Notes under the pieces: model-generated
Seen by the model: the letters and a program-made list of their open reading frames with translations, nothing else
Database searches by the model: none
Told to the model about the DNA's origin: nothing
Origin: JAIXWP01 sp964428835
Lineage (GTDB): Bacteria > Bacteroidota > Bacteroidia > Flavobacteriales_D > Sanyastnellaceae
Assembly (NCBI GenBank): GCA_964428835.1
Contig: CAYRZQ010000031.1
Coordinates: forward strand, 1 to 48,713
Length of the DNA stretch: 48,713 bases
Direction: 5' to 3'
Part shown: positions 34,292-42,029 of the stretch, piece by piece
How positions within the stretch are numbered: the stretch's first letter is position 1
Layout of the letters: each line of letters starts with the position of its first letter
Translations under genes and position numbers: made by a program

Positions 34292-35215
34292 ATGAAACCT
34301 TCAATCAACTTACTGTACGCAGTATTGTTTCTTATTGTCTTTTCCGCGTCTTGCAAGAAGGAAAAAGAAGAGGTCGTCTTCACAGGAAATGATATACCTG
34401 AGTATAACGAAGTGCCGAGACTTCTCATTGAGAATTATGTCAATCGTTTGTTTATTGATCTTATTGGTAGAGAACCAACGGATGCAGAGATGGATGCCGA
34501 AGTGAATGTGCTACGTGCTTCTAATGCATCTCGGGATTCGCGTTTAGCTTTAGTTGAAAAAATTATGAATTCTACCAGTCCAATTCCTGGGGATGGTTCA
34601 TATCGTGAGGCGTACGTTCGCAAGTTTTATGAAGACCAAAAAGGCAGATTTATTGAGGGAGCATCAGATGGTGCAATTACAGGGGAGTATGATTTGTATC
34701 GTTTTCTCGCATATCAGGACAGTATTCAGGGAAATACTTTAGCTTATCAACTTTTGACATTGGAAGCTAATAAGCTAAAAGCTGTTTTGGACAGCAGAGC
34801 TCAATTGATGAATGGTGAAATTCTATTTGAGGAAATGTGTAAAAGAATGATGTTTAATTCTTTTTACGATGAAATTAATATGAACACTTTCAATTTCATC
34901 AATGCGTCGTTTGACGACTGTTTTGCGAGATTTCCGACACAAGCTGAATATGAAGGTGTGGAAGATGCTATTGAGTTTAATGGCTCTGGAAGTTTATTCG
35001 GTAATGCTGTAAGCAGCAAAACAGAATACCTAGATGTATTGGTTCAATCCAACGAATTTGATGAAGGTTTTGTGCGCTGGGTTTATTTTGCCCTGTTAGC
35101 TCGGGAGGCAAGTTCGACAGAGGTTTTTTCAAGGGTTCAAATCTTTAGACAAGGTTCGAATTATTCGGGTGTGCAAAAAGAAATTCTAATATCTGATGAG
35201 TATGCAGGATTCTAA
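34292..35215 (+). CDS. Lipoprotein with DUF1549/DUF4214-like character
   Basis: A 307-residue predicted lipoprotein (signal ending FSASC, Cys21, then KKEKEE). The segment VNRLFIDLIGREPTDAEMDAEV resembles the start of DUF1549 and DUF4214-type repeats. A second related segment near the C-terminus reads FVRWVYFALLAREASSTEV, with DDCFARFPTQAEY between them. The rest is helical. It is the first gene of a plus-strand operon of exported proteins, and its 3' end overlaps the start of the next gene by 20 bases. The family call is from short motifs only, and the function is unknown. Confidence 0.6.
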   Translation: MKPSINLLYAVLFLIVFSASCKKEKEEVVFTGNDIPEYNEVPRLLIENYVNRLFIDLIGREPTDAEMDAEVNVLRASNASRDSRLALVEKIMNSTSPIPGDGSYREAYVRKFYEDQKGRFIEGASDGAITGEYDLYRFLAYQDSIQGNTLAYQLLTLEANKLKAVLDSRAQLMNGEILFEEMCKRMMFNSFYDEINMNTFNFINASFDDCFARFPTQAEYEGVEDAIEFNGSGSLFGNAVSSKTEYLDVLVQSNEFDEGFVRWVYFALLAREASSTEVFSRVQIFRQGSNYSGVQKEILISDEYAGF

Positions 35216-35732
35216 TTACAAACAATTGGTAGAAGGCGATTCAAAATTGGGTCGTTTGGCATTGCTGGCTACGGCTACAGCCGCCGCACTGGCCTCTTGT
35301 AAAAAAGAACAGGAAGGTGTTTTTGAATTAAATGAAGTCGAATTGTATGACAGTAGCGCAGATAAAGTGCGCATGAAATCGAATGAACAATTCGTTTCAA
35401 TTCTCTTCACGAATCTTTTTCAAACAGGAATTTCAACGGATATTGTTTTTGAACTCAATCAATGTTTTATGAGTATTGGAGATCAAGAGTTGGCGAGAGA
35501 GGTATTGATTTCAAATCTTTTTAACACAAGCAATGTGCAGCTTCCCACGCAGGAGGAAATGCTGGCTAATTTGGATGGCTTTATTGAAGATACTTATAAG
35601 CGATTTTTTGTGCGTTTGCCTTCGGAAGGGGAGAAGACATGGGTGAAAAATTTTATTTCAAATAACCCATATATGTCACCTGAATTGGTGTATTTCAGTT
35701 TCGCATTAAGCAACGAATATTTATACTATTAA
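35196..35732 (+). CDS. Small lipoprotein, partner of the upstream DUF1549-like protein
   Basis: A 178-residue protein. The start overlaps the previous gene; the ATG at 35196 is used and one at 35202 is equally likely. The N-terminus is unusual: about 20 polar residues precede a hydrophobic LALLATATAAALASC with a lipobox, then KKEQEG. The mature part is helical and ends with FIEDTYKRFFVRLPSEGEKTWVKNF, similar to the R-x-P-T/S-x-x-E segments of the upstream protein. It may be a shorter paralogue of it. The function is unknown. Confidence 0.6.
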   Translation: MSMQDSNYKQLVEGDSKLGRLALLATATAAALASCKKEQEGVFELNEVELYDSSADKVRMKSNEQFVSILFTNLFQTGISTDIVFELNQCFMSIGDQELAREVLISNLFNTSNVQLPTQEEMLANLDGFIEDTYKRFFVRLPSEGEKTWVKNFISNNPYMSPELVYFSFALSNEYLYY

Positions 35733-35742
35733 ACCTGCATAC

Positions 35743-37071
35743 ATGATCAGAAGAGATTTTATAAAGAAGACAGCATTGACCTCAGCAGGAGCTTTGGTCG
35801 CGCCCTATATCCTTCCGAGCGGGAGATTGTTTGCAGGTACCGGCAGCAGAAGTGCCAATCACGTGGTGTTGGTGATGTTTGCCGGAGGTGTGCGTCACCA
35901 GGAAAGTGTGGGTATGCGCTACATCGACGGAAGTCAACCCGGAGAAACAGAGGCGGGAAATATCATGTATAATATGTTGTCGGGCACATCCCCTGATTCT
36001 AAAATTGCTTTTGGAACAGGAGACAATGGTTCAATTCCCATTCCACCAATATTGTCAATACCTCTTGCTACCCAAGGTAAATTATATACCGAGGTACGTG
36101 CACTAAGCGCTGGGCACTATGGTGGGCTTAACTCCATTATTCAAGGTACAGATTTTTCAGGACAAGGATTAAAAGAACGTCCGATTAATCCAACCATCTT
36201 CGAGTATTTGCGAAAGCACCTAAATCTGAATGCTACTGATACTTGGTTTGTCGGTAACTCAATCGGCGGTTCACTACCACTTCTCAACTATAGCAGTCAT
36301 CCGGAGTATGGGATCAAATACGGAGGGAATTTCTTTGCACCGCTCATCACCTTCGGTTCACAAGGACAAGAGTATTTGGGAAATGCAAAAGTTTATCATC
36401 CGGAAAATGAGCTTTCTCCAATGTATCAGTTGAAGGTGTTTTTGGATAATAATTTTGCGAATAATGGTCGCGTATTAGATTCCCTTGGAAATACTCCCGA
36501 AGAAAAGCAATCGATAAAATTATTTATGGATAGTATGTATGATAAAGTACAAAGCGGAACTTTATCATTACCTCCTATCACTGATAATGGTGATACAGCG
36601 ACTGTTGGATTTGCAGCAGAACTTTTAAGTTGGTTCAAACCAAGTTTCAGCGTTGTTAATCTTAGCGCTGTTGATACATGTCATAGCAGCTACAGCGGAT
36701 ATTTGCAAGCGTTACACCGTGCGGATCATGCGGTGGGTTGGTTATGGAATTATGTGCAAACTCAAATTCCAGAAATGGCTGGCAACACTACTTTTATTTG
36801 TGTTCCAGAGTGCGGAAGAAATCTTCAAGCCAATTCGATTGTAGATGAAAATAATTGGTATGCTTACGATCATAGCGACCAAAATGCGCTACGTGTATTT
36901 TCACTGTATGTAGGACCTGGCTTTGCGCCTGCGGTAATTGGTTCTGAAAATAATCCTGTCGGTCAGGTGACTGATGCTATGCTTACTGCAGCTGAGGTTC
37001 TTGGTATTCCAGCGTCGCAGTACAATACTTGGAATCTGGCAGCTGGTACGATGTCTAGATTAAATGATTAA
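35743..37071 (+). CDS. Tat-exported DUF1501-family protein (alkaline phosphatase/sulfatase-like fold)
   Basis: A 442-residue protein with a twin-arginine signal MIRRDFIKKTALTSAGALVAP. The body follows the DUF1501 pattern: VVLVMFAGGVRHQES, ALSAGHYGGLNSIIQG, DTCHSSYSGYLQALHRADHAVGWLWNYVQ, FICVPECGRN and YDHSDQNALRVFSLYVGPG. These segments correspond to metal-site regions of alkaline-phosphatase-superfamily enzymes, but an activity is not established for DUF1501. In Planctomycetes DUF1501 genes pair with DUF1549/cytochrome genes, and the same association is seen here. Tat export suggests folding, possibly with bound metal, before secretion. Confidence 0.78.
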   Translation: MIRRDFIKKTALTSAGALVAPYILPSGRLFAGTGSRSANHVVLVMFAGGVRHQESVGMRYIDGSQPGETEAGNIMYNMLSGTSPDSKIAFGTGDNGSIPIPPILSIPLATQGKLYTEVRALSAGHYGGLNSIIQGTDFSGQGLKERPINPTIFEYLRKHLNLNATDTWFVGNSIGGSLPLLNYSSHPEYGIKYGGNFFAPLITFGSQGQEYLGNAKVYHPENELSPMYQLKVFLDNNFANNGRVLDSLGNTPEEKQSIKLFMDSMYDKVQSGTLSLPPITDNGDTATVGFAAELLSWFKPSFSVVNLSAVDTCHSSYSGYLQALHRADHAVGWLWNYVQTQIPEMAGNTTFICVPECGRNLQANSIVDENNWYAYDHSDQNALRVFSLYVGPGFAPAVIGSENNPVGQVTDAMLTAAEVLGIPASQYNTWNLAAGTMSRLND

Positions 37072-38057
37072 TGATGATGAACCTGAGAAAATTTATAATT
37101 CAAGGATTGACTTTTTTTGTTTTAAGCATGTTTTTATTTCAAGCATGTAAGACAGAGGAGTTGAAAAATCCGTACGATGAAATTGAGCGCGGCGGTATAA
37201 CAGGCGGCACCCAATTAGCAGGACTTCCTGACACCAATTTTGCATGGCTTCATGAGAAGATTTTTAGACCGACTTGCGCGAATAGCGGGTGTCACGATGG
37301 AACATTTGAACCAGAATTTAGAACGATTGCTGGCGCATACAACTCACTGGTAAATCATCCTGTGATAGCCAATAATCCTGCGATGAGTTTTGAGTATCGT
37401 GTTGTGCCCGGGAATGCCGGAGCGAGTTGGCTGCACGAGCGCATCACAACAGAAGTAGAAAATACAAGCGGGCGTATGCCTCTTTATCCCGCGGACACCT
37501 TGCCTGATTGGATTGCAAATAAAAATCTATATATCCAAAAAATTACCGACTGGATTAATAATGGAGCAAAGGATATGTACGGTAATGCCGCGCCGGTGGC
37601 AGGAGGTAATGCTGCGCCTTTGGTGTACGGAATGAATATTTATCCTGCAGGAAATACAACAACAGCATTTCAACGTGACGCCAACTCCTCGCTTCCTCCG
37701 GGGTCGCTACTGGTATCTCCAACACTAGTAGATGTATGGCTGGTCGCATTCGACGACAACGCAGGCTTTACCAATTTTTCTTCTTTCAGTATTAAAATGT
37801 CATCAAGCCTTAGTGACTTTAGTAATTCTGTTGAGATTCCATGTGTGTTGAGCGCGCCTGTTTCAGGTCCAGATTTCACCGGCAATCCAGCCAATTTTTA
37901 TTATAAGGCTACTTTGGATTTGACAGGAATTCCTGTTGGTGAGACGCGTTATTTGAGAGCATACGTGAGCGATGGTGTAACGCCGTTGCCTACAGAAGTG
38001 CCTAATGCATCGTCAAATTATTTTTGGTATTTACTTTTTTCAATGAAGATGATATGA
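37071..38057 (+). CDS. Lipoprotein with a cytochrome-c-like CxxxxCH motif
   Basis: A 328-residue predicted lipoprotein (MFLFQAC, Cys26, then KTEE). An N-terminal module has IFRPTCANSGCHDG (Cys69, Cys74, His75), then FRTIAGAYNSLVNH and MPLYP (possible axial Met). It resembles the planctomycete-type cytochrome c module, but the spacing is CxxxxCH rather than CxxCH. The C-terminal half is beta-rich and unassigned. The start shares a base with the previous stop (TAATG), and the stop overlaps the next ATG (ATGA). Heme attachment is an inference. Confidence 0.65.
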   Translation: MMMNLRKFIIQGLTFFVLSMFLFQACKTEELKNPYDEIERGGITGGTQLAGLPDTNFAWLHEKIFRPTCANSGCHDGTFEPEFRTIAGAYNSLVNHPVIANNPAMSFEYRVVPGNAGASWLHERITTEVENTSGRMPLYPADTLPDWIANKNLYIQKITDWINNGAKDMYGNAAPVAGGNAAPLVYGMNIYPAGNTTTAFQRDANSSLPPGSLLVSPTLVDVWLVAFDDNAGFTNFSSFSIKMSSSLSDFSNSVEIPCVLSAPVSGPDFTGNPANFYYKATLDLTGIPVGETRYLRAYVSDGVTPLPTEVPNASSNYFWYLLFSMKMI

Positions 38058-38485
38058 GGAATATAAGTCTTTTGGTAATAGTAGTTTTGGGACTTTCTTG
38101 CAAAAAAGAAGAACCCGATCCTGTGGCACCCATTTTAACTTATGTCTCCACCAGTGACACGGAAGTGGAGAGTTTTAATAATCAAGTGAGGGTTGTTTTT
38201 TCTTATGAAGATTTTCAAGGAGATCTTGGCAATGAGGATCCAGATATTCTCTCGTTAAGAATTAAAGATGCGCGATTGCAGAACCCAGATTTATATCATA
38301 TACCACCGATGACTCCTAACAATGAGGAGCTAAGAATAAAGGGAAACTATGAGGTTGTTTTGAATACATTATTTTTATTGGGTAATGGTGCAAGTGAGAC
38401 TACTAAATTCTCGATTCAAGTTCGTGATAGGGCAGGAAATTGGAGCAATACAATTGAGACTTCTGTAATAACAATTACTCCTTAA
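38054..38485 (+). CDS. Small Ig-like lipoprotein
   Basis: A 143-residue predicted lipoprotein from the ATG at 38054, coupled to the previous gene by ATGA. The lipobox is LGLSC (Cys16), then KKEEPDPV. The mature part looks like one beta-sandwich: VRVVFSYEDFQGDLGNEDPD, then SIQVRDRAGNWSNTIETSVITI. This SYxDxxGDLG pattern is common in Bacteroidota surface lipoproteins and may bind calcium. The function is unknown. Confidence 0.65.
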   Translation: MRNISLLVIVVLGLSCKKEEPDPVAPILTYVSTSDTEVESFNNQVRVVFSYEDFQGDLGNEDPDILSLRIKDARLQNPDLYHIPPMTPNNEELRIKGNYEVVLNTLFLLGNGASETTKFSIQVRDRAGNWSNTIETSVITITP

Positions 38486-38502
38486 CCGAGCGTTCATTCG
38501 GT
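38484..38502. repeat. 19-base dispersed repeat, intergenic copy
   Basis: AACCGAGCGTTCATTCGGT occurs here, starting inside the stop codon of the small lipoprotein gene and ending seven bases before the T9SS cargo ATG. It occurs again at 41199-41217. ACCGA and TCGGT at its ends form an interrupted palindrome. Confidence 0.75.
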
Positions 38503-38509
38503 TTGATAT

Positions 38510-41500
38510 ATGCAAGGAAAAATTTGGAACATATCATGGATATTACTTTTTGTACTTTTTACAAAAAGCATGGTTGCTCAAGAGCTTCCTGAATACAATA
38601 TGTCCGATACCACACTCACTGATTGTAAAGGTGTTTTGTATGACAGCGGTGGTGAGTTTGGAAATTATGATGAAAACGAAAATCTTACGCTTACAATTAC
38701 CACAGGTGGTCCAATTACAATTATATTTCAAGGTGTTTTTTCTATAGATACAGGTTATGATTTTTTGTTTGTCTATAATGGGACGAGCTCTGCAGCACCA
38801 TTGCTTGGACAGTTTACAGGAATCACATTACCCCCGACTCTTACTGCAAGTTCTGGTTCGATAACGTTTGTTTTTACATCGGATAATTCTCTTAGTAGTG
38901 GTGGTTTTACGCTAGAATGGGAAACAGAAGTGCCGCCACCCATTCCTCCCACAACAGCTGTGAATCCAATACCTGCTTGCTTCAGCAATCAAGTGCAAGT
39001 GAATTTTAGTTACGATTTATTTTGCGATTGGCTGGTGCCGGCAGTCTTCGAAGTGGAGCGTGATGGTGTTGCCATTGCAGTAGAAGATGTTACCTACACT
39101 TGTCCAGACGATAGCGCAGGTTTTGTGACCCTAACATTAGGCGAGGAATTGGACGCTAACTGCACATACGCTGTTATTCTTAATATTAGCATTCCTGATA
39201 TCTGTGGCACATTCTATCCATTCATCATCAATACAAGTTTTCTCGTAGATACATGTCCTGTAGAAGGAGCTATAGTGGCGGAAGAGGAAGTGATATGTCC
39301 GGGCAATTGCACCTCGATTGAATTCGTGAGTCAAAGCTGCAGTGGTTTGACATATTCCTGGAATAATGGATTACCGTCGTCAGCAGGACCTTTCAATGTT
39401 TGTCCAAACGTGACTACCACTTACACCGTTACTGTGACGGAAACTACGACTGGAAATGTTGATACTTTTAATTTCACTCTAGAAGTCAGCAGCTCTCAAA
39501 TTATCACTCCCGATCAAACGATATGTCAAAGTATTGATGCCTTTGAATTAGAAGCGGGCATTGAAGGTGTATGGGATGGTCTAGGTATTGAAGATGAAGT
39601 GACAGGATTGTTTGAACCCGACTCGGCGTTTGCGGGCGTGAATGTGATTTACTTCGAAGCCTTGGGATGTTTAGATTCCGTACTCATCACGATTACTCCA
39701 ATTTCTACGGACAATAATACTGCTGCTTGTCCTGGAACCGCACCGTTTCAGTTGAACGCAGAACCTGTCGGCGGCGTATGGACAGGGCCTAATACTACAA
39801 GTACTGGGGTATTCGATCCCGTTGCGGAAGGTTCGTATGTGGTTTTTTATGAAGTGAATGGATGCACAGATAGCGTGAACGTGAATGTTGGTGATTTCGT
39901 CGGGCCGTTCACATTTGATACCCTTTGTCAATCTGTTTGGTTTGATACCTTGGTGTTCTCTCCCTATGGTGGTTATTGGGAAGGCGTAGGCATAGTTGAT
40001 TCTTTGAACGGTATTTTTTCTCCCGAAAATTCTCCTGCAGGTGATGTGACTTTCACTTATATAATTAATGGATGTCAACAAGAATATACAGGTTTTATTA
40101 AGGAAATATATGCGGGTGATCGCTTTCATACTGCCTGTCCACTTGAGGATCCACAGGTGTTTTATGATGATCCCCCCGTGCCCGCAGGAGGCGTGTGGAG
40201 TGGGCCCGGCTTGGTTGATACTTCCACAGGATTGTTTGATCCAGGACTAGTTGAGGATGGGAGTTATAATGAACTTTTATATACTGTACCGAATGGATGC
40301 TCGGATACGATGTATATCTATGTCAGGTTAACAAGTATAGGTTTGCCATTTGCTGATTTTTGTTTGAACGACGATGCATTTATTCTCAATGAGGATAACG
40401 TTCAGAACGACCCATCTTGGGGTGGCGAGTGGACGGGCAATGGTGTATCTTACCAAAATGATAATTGGCAATTCTCACCTGCCGCCGGTGGTACTGGAAA
40501 TTATTATATTTATTACACGCGCAATACTTGTACTGACTCTTTGGAAGTGACCGTATATCCGACTCAAATTTCACCCAATCAAGCTACTTTCTGTTATACC
40601 GATAATGTCACCACGTTTGGTGCGGGCGTACAATCCGGTGGAACGTGGAGTGGGTCGGGGATCATTGATTCGGTGAATGGTACTTTTGATCCAGGTGCTT
40701 CAGAAGGAGGCACGTATTATGTGTATTGGACTACTCCCGCGGGCTGTTCAGATTCTATCAATGTTACCGTCGAAATTCTTGAAGAGATTCAGATTCAAGG
40801 TTTACAAAATACATATTGTTTTTTGGACTCAAACTACGTTGTAGTAACAACACCCGAAGGAGGTGTTTTCACAGGTCCTCAAACGGATGGTTTTTTCAAT
40901 CCGTCAGTGCACGGGCCTGGTACGTATGAGTTCACGTATTTTTATGAAGGCATCGCTTGCAGCGGTGGTGATACGGTGACCGTTTCTGTTTATCCAGAGT
41001 TAGAGACAGAATTTACCGTTTCAGATACTACGCTGTGCGACGGCAGCGCAGCCGTGATGACCGTCGTTGCGAATGGAGGTAATCCTAATTTTAACTACAC
41101 CTATACATGGAGTAATGGTGGTTTTCCTGTCAATACACAGACTTTCAGCCCGCAGTCTAGTACGACGGTTTCAGTAACGGTAGAAGATGGTTGTTCGGAA
41201 CCGAGCGTTCATTCGGTATTCTTGGAAGTGCTGCCACCCATTCCTTTTGAGATATTGACGAGCGATACGTTGTGTTTTGGAGAGACGGGCACGGCTCAGG
41301 TGGTATATCTGGAAGCGGGCAATTACATCACCACTTGGAACGGTGAGTCAGGCAGTGAGAGTGCTTCGGCCCTTGCGGGACAGGCATTGAATTTAGAAAT
41401 GGAAAATGTGGATACAGGATGTACAGAGAATGAAACAGTTTTAATCCCTTCTTATCCACCTATTATTGCTAATTTTTCAATCAATCCAAATTTGGAGTGT

Positions 41501-41992
41501 ATTCCATTTTCGGAAAGACAGAATGTACAATTCATTGATGTGAGTCAGAATGCAGTGAGTGGAGAGTGGTCGTTGGGTGATGTGGTAATTCCTTACAGCG
41601 TGGGCAGCACGCCCACCTTGAGCGCAACGGGCGCTGGGCAAACATTGGTGAGTCTTATTGTTTTCAATCGAGGTGGGTGCAGTGATACGGCATTTGCTAC
41701 CGTGTGTATTCTACCAGCGGATCCTGTTTTTATTCCAGAAATTTTTTCACCCAATGAAGACGGAAATAATGATGTCTTTTTTGTGAGAGGAGTTGGGATA
41801 ACAGAATTGGACTTGGAAATATACAGTCGTTATGGTCAGCGCATGTTCAAATCTACCAATCCCAAGGAGGGCTGGGATGGACGCACGGCGGGCACAATTG
41901 CACCCAGCGGCAGTTATATCTATCGCGCTGTAGTGAAACTCAATGATGGAAGTGTACAGGAGTTAAATGGCGAAGTCACCCTCATCAGGTGA
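38510..41992 (+). CDS. Large T9SS-secreted surface protein (CUB-like domain, seven Cys-flanked repeats, type B sorting domain)
   Basis: A 1160-residue protein with a signal peptide (ending MVAQ). Residues about 30-140 resemble a CUB domain (GxxxNYxxNxxLTLTITTGG, FSIDTGYDFLFVYNG, GFTLEW). A second beta-rich region follows. From about 338 to 822 seven repeats of 60-85 residues occur, each of the form C...GGxWxGxGIxDxxxGxFxP...GxYxVxYxxxGCxDS. Ig/PKD-like parts follow, then the gliding-motility-associated C-terminal (type B T9SS) domain: FIPEIFSPNEDGNNDVFFVRG, LEIYSRYGQRMF, GWDGR and PSGSYIYRAVV. It should be exported by T9SS and attached or released at the surface. Adhesin is a guess. Confidence 0.85.
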   Translation: MQGKIWNISWILLFVLFTKSMVAQELPEYNMSDTTLTDCKGVLYDSGGEFGNYDENENLTLTITTGGPITIIFQGVFSIDTGYDFLFVYNGTSSAAPLLGQFTGITLPPTLTASSGSITFVFTSDNSLSSGGFTLEWETEVPPPIPPTTAVNPIPACFSNQVQVNFSYDLFCDWLVPAVFEVERDGVAIAVEDVTYTCPDDSAGFVTLTLGEELDANCTYAVILNISIPDICGTFYPFIINTSFLVDTCPVEGAIVAEEEVICPGNCTSIEFVSQSCSGLTYSWNNGLPSSAGPFNVCPNVTTTYTVTVTETTTGNVDTFNFTLEVSSSQIITPDQTICQSIDAFELEAGIEGVWDGLGIEDEVTGLFEPDSAFAGVNVIYFEALGCLDSVLITITPISTDNNTAACPGTAPFQLNAEPVGGVWTGPNTTSTGVFDPVAEGSYVVFYEVNGCTDSVNVNVGDFVGPFTFDTLCQSVWFDTLVFSPYGGYWEGVGIVDSLNGIFSPENSPAGDVTFTYIINGCQQEYTGFIKEIYAGDRFHTACPLEDPQVFYDDPPVPAGGVWSGPGLVDTSTGLFDPGLVEDGSYNELLYTVPNGCSDTMYIYVRLTSIGLPFADFCLNDDAFILNEDNVQNDPSWGGEWTGNGVSYQNDNWQFSPAAGGTGNYYIYYTRNTCTDSLEVTVYPTQISPNQATFCYTDNVTTFGAGVQSGGTWSGSGIIDSVNGTFDPGASEGGTYYVYWTTPAGCSDSINVTVEILEEIQIQGLQNTYCFLDSNYVVVTTPEGGVFTGPQTDGFFNPSVHGPGTYEFTYFYEGIACSGGDTVTVSVYPELETEFTVSDTTLCDGSAAVMTVVANGGNPNFNYTYTWSNGGFPVNTQTFSPQSSTTVSVTVEDGCSEPSVHSVFLEVLPPIPFEILTSDTLCFGETGTAQVVYLEAGNYITTWNGESGSESASALAGQALNLEMENVDTGCTENETVLIPSYPPIIANFSINPNLECIPFSERQNVQFIDVSQNAVSGEWSLGDVVIPYSVGSTPTLSATGAGQTLVSLIVFNRGGCSDTAFATVCILPADPVFIPEIFSPNEDGNNDVFFVRGVGITELDLEIYSRYGQRMFKSTNPKEGWDGRTAGTIAPSGSYIYRAVVKLNDGSVQELNGEVTLIR
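41199..41217. repeat. 19-base dispersed repeat, coding copy
   Basis: AACCGAGCGTTCATTCGGT is identical to 38484-38502 and lies within the T9SS cargo gene, encoding part of EPSVHSV. Confidence 0.75.
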
Positions 41993-41997
41993 CCTCG
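41971..41997. other. Hairpin spanning the stop of the T9SS cargo gene
   Basis: CGAAGTCACC (41971-41980) and GGTGACCTCG (41988-41997) form a ten-position stem with one mismatch and a seven-base loop, spanning the TGA stop. There is no T-run, so it is not a standard terminator. Confidence 0.4.
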
Positions 41998-42029
41998 CGC
42001 ATGTTGTTAGTGAATGTAATTGAGAACGT

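Noticed and set aside
34435..34623. Small antisense frame in the first lipoprotein gene
   Set aside because: Lies wholly within a better-supported gene and has no recognisable features.
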